Shown: positions 1 to 6,163 of the stretch, one piece after another
Layout: the number at the start of each line of letters is the position of its first letter
Numbering within the stretch: position 1 is the first letter of the stretch
Assembly: GCA_029065305.1 (NCBI GenBank)
Contig: JAIEIQ010000246.1
Span: 1-10,709 of the forward strand
Length of the DNA: 10,709 nucleotides
Direction of reading: 5' to 3'
Source: Oscillospiraceae bacterium
GTDB taxonomy: Bacteria; Bacillota; Clostridia; Oscillospirales; Oscillospiraceae
The notes under the pieces: generated by a model
What the model was told of the DNA's origin: nothing
Seen by the model: the letters and a program-made list of their open reading frames with translations, nothing else
Databases searched by the model: none
Program-made: the position numbers and the translations under genes

Positions 1-185
1 CCGAGGAGGAGATTGAGCAGGCCAAACGGGCCGTAAAGCTCCTGGGGGGACGGATCGTGTCCGTGGAGGACTATCGAATCCCCACCACAGAGGTGGTCCA
101 CCGGCTGGTGAAGGTGGAGAAGATCTCCCCTACTCCGGAAAAATATCCCCGGCGGTTCGCGCTTATCAAAAAACAGCCTTTATAA
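1..185 (+). CDS. rsmG: RsmG C-terminus (16S rRNA m7G527 methyltransferase), 5'-truncated by window edge
   Basis: Only the last 60 codons are present, read in frame from base 3 to the TAA at 183-185. The C-terminal sequence contains VEDYRIP and then KISPTPEKYPRRFALIKKQPL-type residues ending in KKQPL. The KYPRR-F-x-x-IKKxPL ending is the hallmark of RsmG/GidB, which methylates N7 of G527 in 16S rRNA using SAM. The SAM-binding Rossmann core and the start lie outside the window. In many Firmicutes rsmG sits near parA/parB or other division genes, which fits the MinD/ParA-family ATPase that follows. The identification rests on a short but characteristic tail, so it is likely but not certain. Confidence 0.82.
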   Translation, partial: EEEIEQAKRAVKLLGGRIVSVEDYRIPTTEVVHRLVKVEKISPTPEKYPRRFALIKKQPL

Positions 186-195
186 CAAAAACAAA

Positions 196-212
196 GCAAA
201 ACGGAGTTTTGC
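196..212 (+). repeat. Perfect short hairpin downstream of rsmG, possible terminator
   Basis: GCAAAAC (196-202), loop GGA (203-205), GTTTTGC (206-212): a perfect 7-bp stem 10 nt after the rsmG stop. A TTCTTTTT run follows at 220-227, separated from the stem by about 7 nt, so this is a poor match to a canonical intrinsic terminator. It could end rsmG transcription or be the left part of a composite palindromic element with the larger inverted repeat at 229-254. The AT-rich composition differs sharply from the surrounding genes. Confidence 0.5.
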
Positions 213-218
213 GCAGGA

Positions 219-258
219 GTTCTTTTTGATACTTTTTCTTGCAAGAAAAAGTATGAAC
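219..258. repeat. 26-nt perfect palindrome with extended arms, candidate dispersed repeat or regulatory hairpin
   Basis: Bases 229-254 form a perfect self-complementary palindrome: left arm ATACTTTTTCTTG, right arm CAAGAAAAAGTAT. Outside it GTTC (219-222) can pair with GAAC (255-258) across a one-sided bulge of 6 nt. There is no T-run after the stem on the plus strand, so it is not a standard terminator. A possible promoter overlaps it: TTGATA (226-231), then a 17-nt spacer, then the weak AAGTAT (249-254); this would start transcription just ahead of the ribosome-binding site of the MinD-like gene. The arrangement suggests a small palindromic repeat family. Only one copy is in this window, so dispersal cannot be shown here. 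Confidence 0.55.
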
Positions 259-264
259 AACCGA

Positions 265-271
265 GGGAGGG
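265..271 (+). promoter_or_regulatory. Ribosome-binding site that fixes the TTG start of the MinD-like gene
   Basis: GGGAGGG at 265-271 lies 9 nt before TTG 281. The GTG at 271 is in another frame and would give an unrelated product, so TTG is the only start that puts the Walker A motif a normal 8-10 residues from the N-terminus. Confidence 0.7.
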
Positions 272-280
272 TGAGCTGGC

Positions 281-1012
281 TTGGGGCAGACAATTTCCGT
301 GGTGTCAGGCAAGGGGGGGACCGGTAAGACCTCCTTTACCGCTAACGTGGGCATGGCGCTGGCCCAGATGGGACACCTTACTCTCTGTCTGGACTGCGAC
401 GTGGGGCTGCGGAACCTGGATATCGCGATGGTGATGACCGACCGGGCTGTGATGGATTTTACCGATGTGCTGGCCGGACGGTGTACGCTGGAGGAGGCCG
501 CGGCGGCTCACCCTAAACAGAAAAATCTGTTCCTGCTCACCGCTCCCAACCGGGAGACCTGGGTGGATGAATCGCTGTTCCAGGGACTGTTTGAGGAGAT
601 CAACCGGAAGTTTGACTACTGCCTGGTGGACGCGCCGGCGGGGCTGGGCATCGGTTTCCGGCTGGCGATCTCCGGGGCGGACCGGGCCGTGGTGGTCACC
701 ACCACCGAGGCCAGCAGTCTGCGTGACGCGCAGAAAACAGTGATGGAGCTGAAAAACCTGAGGACCGTCCACCTGGTGGTGAACCGGTGCCGGAAAAAAT
801 TGTTGAAAAGTCTGCACCAGACCATTGACGACGCAATCGACACAGCGGGCCTGCCCCTGCTGGGGGTGGTGCCGGAGGACGAAACCATGCCGCTCTACGC
901 CGGAAGGGATATCCCTTTGCTGCTGAGCGGAAACGACTGCGCGGCCCAGGCCTACCGCAATATCGCCAGGAGACTGGACGGTCAGCGGGCGGCGCTGATG
1001 CGGCTGCGATAG
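281..1012 (+). CDS. MinD/ParA-family P-loop ATPase (MinD-like), TTG start
   Basis: The 243-residue protein has a deviant Walker A motif, SGKGGTGKTS, at residues 9-18 with signature lysine K11 and nucleotide lysine K16. Walker A' is LDCDVGLRNLD (37-47), and the GLRNLD string is typical of MinD. Walker B is CLVDAPAG (114-121, D117). MinD ATPases dimerise on ATP, bind the membrane and position the division septum with MinC and, in some species, MinE. The family is usually about 265 residues, so this one is slightly short. Its end (ARRLDGQRAALMRLR) is basic and could be an amphipathic membrane helix, but it is not the usual MinD tail. No minC or minE is visible in the window. A division, chromosome-placement or flagellar FlhG-like role cannot be excluded. 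The family assignment is firm; the precise role is inferred. Confidence 0.85.
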   Translation: MGQTISVVSGKGGTGKTSFTANVGMALAQMGHLTLCLDCDVGLRNLDIAMVMTDRAVMDFTDVLAGRCTLEEAAAAHPKQKNLFLLTAPNRETWVDESLFQGLFEEINRKFDYCLVDAPAGLGIGFRLAISGADRAVVVTTTEASSLRDAQKTVMELKNLRTVHLVVNRCRKKLLKSLHQTIDDAIDTAGLPLLGVVPEDETMPLYAGRDIPLLLSGNDCAAQAYRNIARRLDGQRAALMRLR

Positions 1013-1023
1013 GAGGAAAATTT

Positions 1024-1071
1024 GTGTACGACCTGACCGGAAAAACAGGAATTCATACATATTCGGGGTAA
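1024..1071 (+). CDS. Possible 15-residue mini-ORF with strong ribosome-binding site
   Basis: The stop codon of the MinD-like gene (1010-1012) overlaps a perfect AGGAGG (1011-1016). Seven nt later a GTG (1024) opens a 15-codon frame, MYDLTGKTGIHTYSG, ending at TAA 1069-1071. It is below usual ORF cut-offs. The first eight residues recall the start of short-chain dehydrogenases (M-x-D-L-T-G-K), but nothing follows to support that. It could be a leader peptide, a small protein, or the leftover start of a gene that has been deleted. A plain coincidence of a good Shine-Dalgarno is also possible. Confidence 0.3.
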   Translation: MYDLTGKTGIHTYSG

Positions 1072-1115
1072 ATCGCGCCGCTTAGGCCGCGCCCCAGAAA
1101 GGATGCGAGTTATTT

Positions 1116-1544
1116 ATGTATATCGCACTGATGGCCCACGATACAAAAAAGGATTTGATGGTCCAGTTCTGCACCGCCTACGCAGGGGTCCTCTCCAGGC
1201 ATAATCTGTGCGCTACCAACGCCACGGGGCGCATTATCCATGAGGCGACCGGACTGCATGTGCATCTGTTCCTCTCCTGCCAGCACGGCGGGAGCCAGCA
1301 GATTGGCGCGCGAATTGCTTACAATGAGATGGACATGGTCCTGTTTTTCGTGGACCCCAACGACGCGTCGCTGGAGAAGGAACTGCTCTATATCTCCAGG
1401 CTGTGCGATCAGAACAACATCCCCTTCGCCTCCAATGTGGCGACGGCGGAGATGCTGGTTCTGGGGATGGCCAGGGGGGATTTGGACTGGCGGAATATCG
1501 TCAATCCCAAGAATAAATTCCGGCGGGATGTGCTGCCCCGGTAG
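1116..1544 (+). CDS. mgsA: Methylglyoxal synthase homologue with substituted active site
   Basis: This 142-residue protein matches the MGS fold over its whole length: IALMAHDTKKD (3-13), ATNATG (33-38), LFLSCQHGGSQQIGA (51-65), FFVDP (77-81), NNIPFASNVATAEML (100-114) and RGDLDWRNIVNP. Methylglyoxal synthase converts dihydroxyacetone phosphate to methylglyoxal and phosphate. Aligned by eye to E. coli MgsA (offset 11), H19 and D20 are kept as H8 and D9. The catalytic base D71 is S60 here, the phosphate-loop G46/T47 are N35/A36, G66 is C55, and the H98-x-x-D101 pair is absent: the loop reads DPNDASLEKEL and is one residue shorter. The protein is otherwise intact. It is therefore a good family member but perhaps not an active methylglyoxal synthase. 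The start follows AAAGGA (1098-1103), a somewhat distant ribosome-binding site. hisS follows after 21 nt. Confidence 0.85.
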   Translation: MYIALMAHDTKKDLMVQFCTAYAGVLSRHNLCATNATGRIIHEATGLHVHLFLSCQHGGSQQIGARIAYNEMDMVLFFVDPNDASLEKELLYISRLCDQNNIPFASNVATAEMLVLGMARGDLDWRNIVNPKNKFRRDVLPR

Positions 1545-1565
1545 AGAGAAAAGGAGATACCAGAG

Positions 1566-2912
1566 ATGAATGTTCAGCCGAGAACCCTGTCCGGGTTCAT
1601 GGAACTGCTGCCCGGAGATCAGATTTTGATGGAGCGGTTTATGGAGACGCTGCGGGAAACCTACAGCCTCTATGGATTTACACCCCTGGATACGCCTATT
1701 ATTGAGGCCAGTGAGGTGCTGCTGGCGAAGGGCGGCGGAGAGACCGAAAAGCAGATCTACCGCTTTACCAAGGGGGACAGCGATCTGAGCCTGCGGTTTG
1801 ATTTGACTGTGCCTCTGGCGAAATATGTGGCACTGCACTACGGGGAGCTGTCCTTCCCCTTCCGGCGCTACCAGATCGGGAAGGTCTACCGGGGAGAGCG
1901 GGCCCAGCGGGGGCGGTTCCGGGAGTTCTATCAGGCGGATATTGACGTGATCGGCGACGGGAAGCTGGACATTGTCAATGACGCGGAGATGCCGGCTGTC
2001 ATTTATCAGACCTTCCATCGGCTGGGGCTGGAGCGGTTCCAGATCCGGGTGAACAACCGGAAGATCCTCAACGGCTTCTACTCCATGCTGGGGCTCCGCC
2101 AGCAGGCCGGAGAGATCATGCGGACTGTGGATAAGCTGGAGAAAATCGGCAGGGACAAGGTGGCTGAGCTGCTGGTGGAGTTCGGGGTATCAGAGGACAA
2201 AGCGGGGGAAATTCTGCGGTTTATCGGAATTCGCGGAGAAAACAGCCAGGTGCTGGAGGCCCTGGAGCGCTATCGGGGAAAAGATGAGCTCTTTGACCAG
2301 GGGCTGGAGGAGCTGGGAACCGTGGTGAAGTATCTGGGGGCCTTCGGGGTGCCGGAGGAGAACTTCGCCGTGGATCTGACCATCGCCCGGGGGCTGGACT
2401 ACTACACCGGGACGGTATATGAGACGATGATGACGGACCACCCGGAGATTGGATCCATCTGTTCCGGGGGCCGCTATGATAACTTGGCGGAATACTATAC
2501 AAATAAACAACTGCCCGGCGTCGGAATTTCCATCGGACTGACCCGGCTGTTCTATGTGTTGCAGGAGCAGAAGATGCTCAACGGGGAGGCCGGAACCGCG
2601 CCGGCGGATGTGCTGCTGCTGCCCATGACGGAGGAGCTGGGGCCGGCTATCGCGCTGGCGACGAGGCTCCGGGGCGAAGGGATCCGGGTGCAGCTGTACA
2701 CGGAGGCGAAAAAGTTTAAGGCCAAGATGAATTACGCCGATAAAATCGGTGTCCCCTTCGCGGTATTCCTGGGGGAGGACGAGATCCGGGAGGACGTTGT
2801 GTCCTGCAAGGATATGGTCTCCGGGGAGCAGACAAAACTGGACTTTTCGGGCACTGTGGCGCGGGTGAAAGCCCGGCTGGAGGAGCAGGTGCGCCAGCGG
2901 GTGATTCGGTAG
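1566..2912 (+). CDS. hisS: Histidyl-tRNA synthetase (class II)
   Basis: At 448 residues this is a cytoplasmic class II synthetase that charges tRNA-His. The N-terminal PRTLSGFMELLPGDQ is followed by RFDLTVPLAKYVA (77-89). Motif 2 is KVYRGERAQRGRFREFYQ (106-123). The HisRS-specific signature ARGLDYYTGTVYE (274-286), then SGGRYDNLAEYY (300-311), and motif 3 GISIGLTRL (320-328, R327) complete the catalytic domain. Residues from about 347 on (ADVLLLPM, KAKMNYADKIGVPFAVFLGEDEI) are the anticodon-binding domain. A complete anticodon domain and signature argue against HisZ, the truncated regulatory paralogue. The motif 2 wording resembles the archaeal/eukaryotic subtype that is also found in many bacteria. 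AAGGAGA (1551-1557) lies 8 nt before the ATG. No T-box leader fits in the 21-nt gap upstream. Confidence 0.95.
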   Translation: MNVQPRTLSGFMELLPGDQILMERFMETLRETYSLYGFTPLDTPIIEASEVLLAKGGGETEKQIYRFTKGDSDLSLRFDLTVPLAKYVALHYGELSFPFRRYQIGKVYRGERAQRGRFREFYQADIDVIGDGKLDIVNDAEMPAVIYQTFHRLGLERFQIRVNNRKILNGFYSMLGLRQQAGEIMRTVDKLEKIGRDKVAELLVEFGVSEDKAGEILRFIGIRGENSQVLEALERYRGKDELFDQGLEELGTVVKYLGAFGVPEENFAVDLTIARGLDYYTGTVYETMMTDHPEIGSICSGGRYDNLAEYYTNKQLPGVGISIGLTRLFYVLQEQKMLNGEAGTAPADVLLLPMTEELGPAIALATRLRGEGIRVQLYTEAKKFKAKMNYADKIGVPFAVFLGEDEIREDVVSCKDMVSGEQTKLDFSGTVARVKARLEEQVRQRVIR

Positions 2913-2921
2913 GGAGGTTTT

Positions 2922-3452
2922 ATGAGCTGGAAGCGGCGGGTGAAGATTGGCCTGGGAGCCGTTTTAGCGGCGGTTGCGATCGCCGGGCTCTGGTTCGCCC
3001 GGCCGCTGACAATAGAGCAGATGGTTCCTGGACTGGAGCTGGATGCCTGCGTGGGGATGGCGGCCTATTACACGGATGATCCCAAGGGAGAGCCAAATCA
3101 AAGGGTCGAGCTGTCCCCAGGGGACGAGGTGTTCTCTACCCTGCTGGGGCTGATCCGGGAGCGGAAGTTCAGCCGGTCTCCCCTCTGGTGGATTCCAGCA
3201 GGAACTAAAACCCACCTGTGGGAGGACGGAGACTTCAGATGGGATATGGACCTCCTGTTTGAGGACGTTTCCCTGCCGGATGGAAGTATAGGGTCCGGGG
3301 CTATGCTGCACCTGAACAACTTTTTTGGGGAGCTGGAGTTGCGGGGCTATGATGGGAGAACCTACCCTATCCAGACCTCCGGGCAGGAGCAGTGGGTCGA
3401 GGCGATCATGGAAATACTCCTGGCGGCACCCCTTGAGATTGATTCTAAATAG
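2922..3452 (+). CDS. Small protein of unknown function with N-terminal membrane anchor or signal peptide
   Basis: I do not recognise this 176-residue protein. It has a basic start (MSWKRRVKIG), a hydrophobic segment at about residues 9-26 (LGLGAVLAAVAIAGLWF-like) and then a soluble, acidic, Trp- and Tyr-containing domain, so it is probably exported or anchored facing outward. There is no lipobox cysteine. Visible patterns in the outer domain are FSTLLGLIRERKFSRSPLWW and, further on, LRGYDGRTYPIQ; the latter reads like a beta strand pair. The start is supported by GGGAGG (2912-2917) just before the ATG. It sits between hisS and aspS, 9 nt after the first and 50 nt before the second, so it is probably cotranscribed with hisS. 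Nothing links it to translation. Confidence 0.7.
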   Translation: MSWKRRVKIGLGAVLAAVAIAGLWFARPLTIEQMVPGLELDACVGMAAYYTDDPKGEPNQRVELSPGDEVFSTLLGLIRERKFSRSPLWWIPAGTKTHLWEDGDFRWDMDLLFEDVSLPDGSIGSGAMLHLNNFFGELELRGYDGRTYPIQTSGQEQWVEAIMEILLAAPLEIDSK

Positions 3453-3502
3453 AAAAATTTGATTTACAATATACATTTCGTAATAGGAAAAGAGGAGTTA
3501 TC
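3453..3502 (+). promoter_or_regulatory. AT-rich spacer before aspS, possible promoter
   Basis: This 50-nt gap is strikingly AT-rich against its surroundings. It contains TACAAT (3465-3470), one mismatch from a -10 box. The best -35 candidate, TTGATT (3439-3444), lies inside the preceding gene with a 20-nt spacer, longer than the usual 16-18. The pair TTGATT (3459-3464) and TAATAG (3481-3486) has better spacing but would start transcription inside the ribosome-binding site. A promoter for aspS is plausible, not demonstrated. No T-box leader is present. Confidence 0.22.
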
Positions 3503-5278
3503 ATGACACAGAATCGCACACATACCTGCAATGAGCTCCGGCTGGAGCACGCGGGGCAGAGGGTGAAGCTCTCCGGGTGGATGGAGAACGTCCGGGAGGT
3601 GGGGCAGAATTTTGCCTTTGTCATCCTCCGGGACTTTTACGGCACGACCCAGGTGGTGATTGAGAACGAGGAGATGATGAGCGTTATCCACGATCTCAAC
3701 AAGGAGTCCACCATCTCCGTGGAGGGCGTGGTCCGGGAGCGGAGCAGCAAAAACAAGAACCTGCCCACCGGGGAGATTGAGGTGGTACCGGAGAGGATTG
3801 AGGTGCTGGGGCGGTGCCGGTACAACGAGCTCCCCTTCCAGGTCAACCGGAGCCGGGAGGCCGACGAGAGTTTGCGGCTCAAGTACCGGTACCTGGATCT
3901 GCGCAACCCCGATGTGAAGAAGAATATTGTCCTGCGGTGCAATGTGGTGGCCGCTATCCGGCAGGCCATGATGGACCACGGGTTTCTGGAGATCACTACG
4001 CCGATTCTGACGGCGTCCTCCCCCGAGGGGGCCCGGGACTACCTGGTGCCCGCCCGGAAGCACCCCGGGAAGTTCTACGCCCTGCCCCAGGCGCCCCAAC
4101 AGTTCAAGCAGCTGCTGATGACCTCCGGGTTCGACAAATATTTCCAGATCGCCCCCTGCTTCCGGGATGAGGACGCCCGGGGCGACCGCTCCCCCGGGGA
4201 GTTCTATCAGCTGGATATGGAGATGAGCTTCGCCGCCCAGGACGACGTGTTCGGGGTGATTGAGGACGTGTTCCCGCCGATTTTCGCCAAGTATGGACTC
4301 TACAACCGGGCATCTGCCGCGCCCTTTAAACGGATTGGATTCGTGGAGGCCATGGAGACCTACGGCTCCGACAAGCCGGACCTGCGGATCGATCTGACGG
4401 TGACGGACGCCACGGAGCTACTGGCGGACTGCGGGTTTGAGCCCTTCGCCGGGAACACGGTGAAGGCTATCGTGGTCACGGACTTCAGCGCCCCCCGGAA
4501 GCAGATCGACAAGCTGTGCGCCGACGTGGAGGTTCAGGCGGGGAACAAGGCCTACTGGTTCCGGCTGGACGAGAAGGGCGAGCTGGTGGGCGGCATCTCC
4601 AAGTTCGTGGCGGAGAGGAAGGACGAGGTGATCGCCAAGCTGGGGCTGACGCCCGGGTGCTTCGTGGGCTTCACCGCCGGGAAGAAGGGCGCGGCCCAGA
4701 AAACCGCCGGGGTGCTCCGCAGCAAGCTGGGAGCCCTGTGCCCCAACCATATGGACAGGGAGAAGTACGAGTTCTGCTGGATTGTGGACTTCCCCATGTA
4801 CGAGATCGGCGAGGAGAGCGGAGAGCTGGAGTTCTGCCACAACCCCTTCTCCATGCCCAACGGCGGGAAGGAGATTTTGGAGAAGGCCATCGCCGGTGAG
4901 GCGGACCCGCTGAGCATTACGGCCTTCCAGTATGATCTGGTGTGCAACGGCGTGGAGCTCAGCTCCGGCGCGGTGCGCAACCACGACCCCGAGATTATGG
5001 TCAAGGCCTTCCGGATGGTGGGCCTGGGCGAGGAGGATGTGAAGGCTAAGTTCCCCGCGATGTACAACGCCTTCTGCTACGGCGCGCCCCCCCACGCGGG
5101 CATCGCCCCGGGCATCGACCGGATGGTGATGCTGCTGGCCGGAGAGGAGTCCATCCGGGAGATTATCCCCTTCCCCATGAACAAGAACGCCCAGGATCTG
5201 ATGATGGGTGCACCCTCCGAGGTGGAGCAGAGACAGCTGGAGGAGCTCCACATCGCGGTGACGGAGATCGAGGAATAG
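3503..5278 (+). CDS. aspS: Aspartyl-tRNA synthetase, bacterial type with GAD insertion
   Basis: The 591-residue length is that of bacterial AspRS. Residues 1-105 form the OB-fold anticodon-binding domain (VKLSGWMENVREVG, VVIENEE). The class II core follows: RLKYRYLDLRNP (125-136), the flipping loop SSPEGARDY (172-180), motif 2 FRDEDARGDRSPGEFYQLD (220-238, R221) and motif 3 GIAPGIDRMVMLL (533-545, R540). Between about 290 and 415 lies the GAD domain typical of bacterial enzymes. Motif 2 reads RSPGEFYQLD where the E. coli type reads RQPEFTQID, a one-residue longer variant known in other lineages. It charges tRNA-Asp; whether it also misacylates tRNA-Asn cannot be read from the sequence by eye. 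AGAGGAG (3491-3497) precedes the ATG by 5 nt. It follows hisS as in many Firmicutes, but one gene is inserted between them. Confidence 0.96.
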   Translation: MTQNRTHTCNELRLEHAGQRVKLSGWMENVREVGQNFAFVILRDFYGTTQVVIENEEMMSVIHDLNKESTISVEGVVRERSSKNKNLPTGEIEVVPERIEVLGRCRYNELPFQVNRSREADESLRLKYRYLDLRNPDVKKNIVLRCNVVAAIRQAMMDHGFLEITTPILTASSPEGARDYLVPARKHPGKFYALPQAPQQFKQLLMTSGFDKYFQIAPCFRDEDARGDRSPGEFYQLDMEMSFAAQDDVFGVIEDVFPPIFAKYGLYNRASAAPFKRIGFVEAMETYGSDKPDLRIDLTVTDATELLADCGFEPFAGNTVKAIVVTDFSAPRKQIDKLCADVEVQAGNKAYWFRLDEKGELVGGISKFVAERKDEVIAKLGLTPGCFVGFTAGKKGAAQKTAGVLRSKLGALCPNHMDREKYEFCWIVDFPMYEIGEESGELEFCHNPFSMPNGGKEILEKAIAGEADPLSITAFQYDLVCNGVELSSGAVRNHDPEIMVKAFRMVGLGEEDVKAKFPAMYNAFCYGAPPHAGIAPGIDRMVMLLAGEESIREIIPFPMNKNAQDLMMGAPSEVEQRQLEELHIAVTEIEE

Positions 5279-5284
5279 GATTTT

Positions 5285-5319
5285 GGCGGAACCGCGTTTT
5301 GACAGGGCGCGGTTTCGCC
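5285..5319 (+). terminator. Terminator-like hairpin after aspS
   Basis: GGCGGAACCGCG (5285-5296) pairs with CGCGGTTTCGCC (5308-5319) over 12 positions with one G-U wobble; the loop is 11 nt. It starts 6 nt after the aspS stop. The tail is only CGTTTC, so intrinsic termination may be partial or the hairpin may protect the 3' end of the message. The ribosome-binding site of the next gene begins 7 nt later, which allows read-through. Confidence 0.5.
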
Positions 5320-5325
5320 CGTTTC

Positions 5326-5332
5326 AGGGAGG
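5326..5332 (+). promoter_or_regulatory. Ribosome-binding site choosing between two adjacent ATGs
   Basis: AGGGAGG at 5326-5332 lies 3 nt from ATG 5336 but 6 nt from ATG 5339. The second ATG has the better spacing, so the product probably begins MLRLTQFW. Confidence 0.6.
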
Positions 5333-5338
5333 ATCATG

Positions 5339-6163
5339 ATGCTGAGGCTGACACAGTTTTGGAAGGATGGGGCACCGGCTCTGGGCGTTTGGACCGGGGA
5401 GGGCGTGATCGACGCCTCCGCCGCTGCGGGAACCATGCTGGAGGCGATCCAGGGCGGCGGGGCCGTGCTGGAGCGCCTGGCGGCGCTGGAGGGGCCGGTG
5501 CTGGAGGAGGTGCGCTTCGCGCCGGTGGTCACAGGCGGGGACAAGATCCTCTGCATCGGGCGGAACTATAAAGACCACGCCGAGGAGTGCGGCCGGGAGC
5601 TGCCCGGGGCCCCGGCGCTGTTCAACAAGTTCCGCTCCGCTTTAGCCGCCCATGGACAGGAGATTGCTCTGCTCAGGGAGTACGAGCGGTACGACTACGA
5701 GGGCGAGATGGTGGCAGTGATCGGGAAGCCCTGCCGGAATGTGCCCAGGGAGCGGGCCATGGAGTATGTCTTTGGGATAACCTGCGGCAACGACTTGACC
5801 GCCAGGGATTTGCAGTATGCCAGAGCCGGTCAGTGGCTGATGGGGAAGAGCCTGGACAGCTTCGCCCCGGTGGGGCCCTGCGTGGCCGTGGGGCTGGATC
5901 CTGGGGATCTGGGCATCACAACGAAAGTCAATGGGGAGCTGCGGCAGAACAGCCGGACCAGCAAGCTGATTTTCGATCTGCCCTATCTGATTGCGGACCT
6001 CTCCCGGCATTTTACACTGCTGCCCGGGGATCTGCTGTTCACCGGGACGCCGGAGGGCGTGATGCAGGGGTATCCCGAGGACAAGAAGCAGTGGCTGAAG
6101 CCCGGCGACCGGGTGGAGGTGGCCCTGGAGGGTGTGGGCACGCTGGTCAACACGCTGGCATGA
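5339..6163 (+). CDS. Fumarylacetoacetate hydrolase family protein (FAHD1/YcgM-like)
   Basis: This 274-residue protein has the FAH fold. Visible signatures, numbered from ATG 5339, are IGRNYKDHAEE (73-83, with the H80-containing lid motif), YEGEMVAVIGK (120-130) with metal ligands E121 and E123, GNDLTARDLQ (150-159) with third ligand D152, KSLDSFAPVGP (170-180) and LFTGTPEGV (233-241). The family uses Mg2+ or Mn2+ for C-C hydrolysis, decarboxylation or isomerisation of 2-oxo acids, such as acylpyruvates, oxaloacetate or catechol meta-cleavage products. The substrate cannot be assigned from sequence, and no aromatic-degradation genes are nearby, so an acylpyruvase or oxaloacetate decarboxylase role is as likely as any. 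ATG 5336 is an alternative start adding one Met. The stop overlaps the next start as ATGA, indicating translational coupling. Confidence 0.9.
   Translation: MLRLTQFWKDGAPALGVWTGEGVIDASAAAGTMLEAIQGGGAVLERLAALEGPVLEEVRFAPVVTGGDKILCIGRNYKDHAEECGRELPGAPALFNKFRSALAAHGQEIALLREYERYDYEGEMVAVIGKPCRNVPRERAMEYVFGITCGNDLTARDLQYARAGQWLMGKSLDSFAPVGPCVAVGLDPGDLGITTKVNGELRQNSRTSKLIFDLPYLIADLSRHFTLLPGDLLFTGTPEGVMQGYPEDKKQWLKPGDRVEVALEGVGTLVNTLA

Noticed and set aside
305..1060. 251-codon open frame on the minus strand opposite the MinD-like gene
   Set aside because: The plus-strand frame has clear Walker motifs; the minus frame shows none and reflects codon bias.
1110..2018. 302-codon open frame on the minus strand across mgsA and the start of hisS
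   Set aside because: It lies opposite two well-recognised genes, has low-complexity Gln/Pro/His-rich content and no family signature; a GC-rich shadow frame.
1566..2912. HisZ (regulatory subunit of ATP phosphoribosyltransferase) instead of HisS
   Set aside because: The HisRS signature and a full anticodon-binding domain are present, the gene is near aspS, and no hisG or other histidine-biosynthesis gene is nearby.
4418..5251. 277-codon open frame on the minus strand inside aspS
   Set aside because: Entirely antisense to conserved AspRS sequence including the GAD domain and motif 3; no plausible product or ribosome-binding site.
5200..5340. T-box riboswitch upstream of the FAH-family gene
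   Set aside because: A T-box-like 12-mer is present, but only 60 nt separate the genes, so stem I and a specifier loop would have to lie in aspS coding sequence, and the downstream gene is not amino-acid related.
5587..6159. Apparent N-terminal extension of the NagZ-like protein
   Set aside because: The frame stays open by chance within the FAH-family gene; the real start is ATG 6160, which directly begins a lipoprotein signal peptide.
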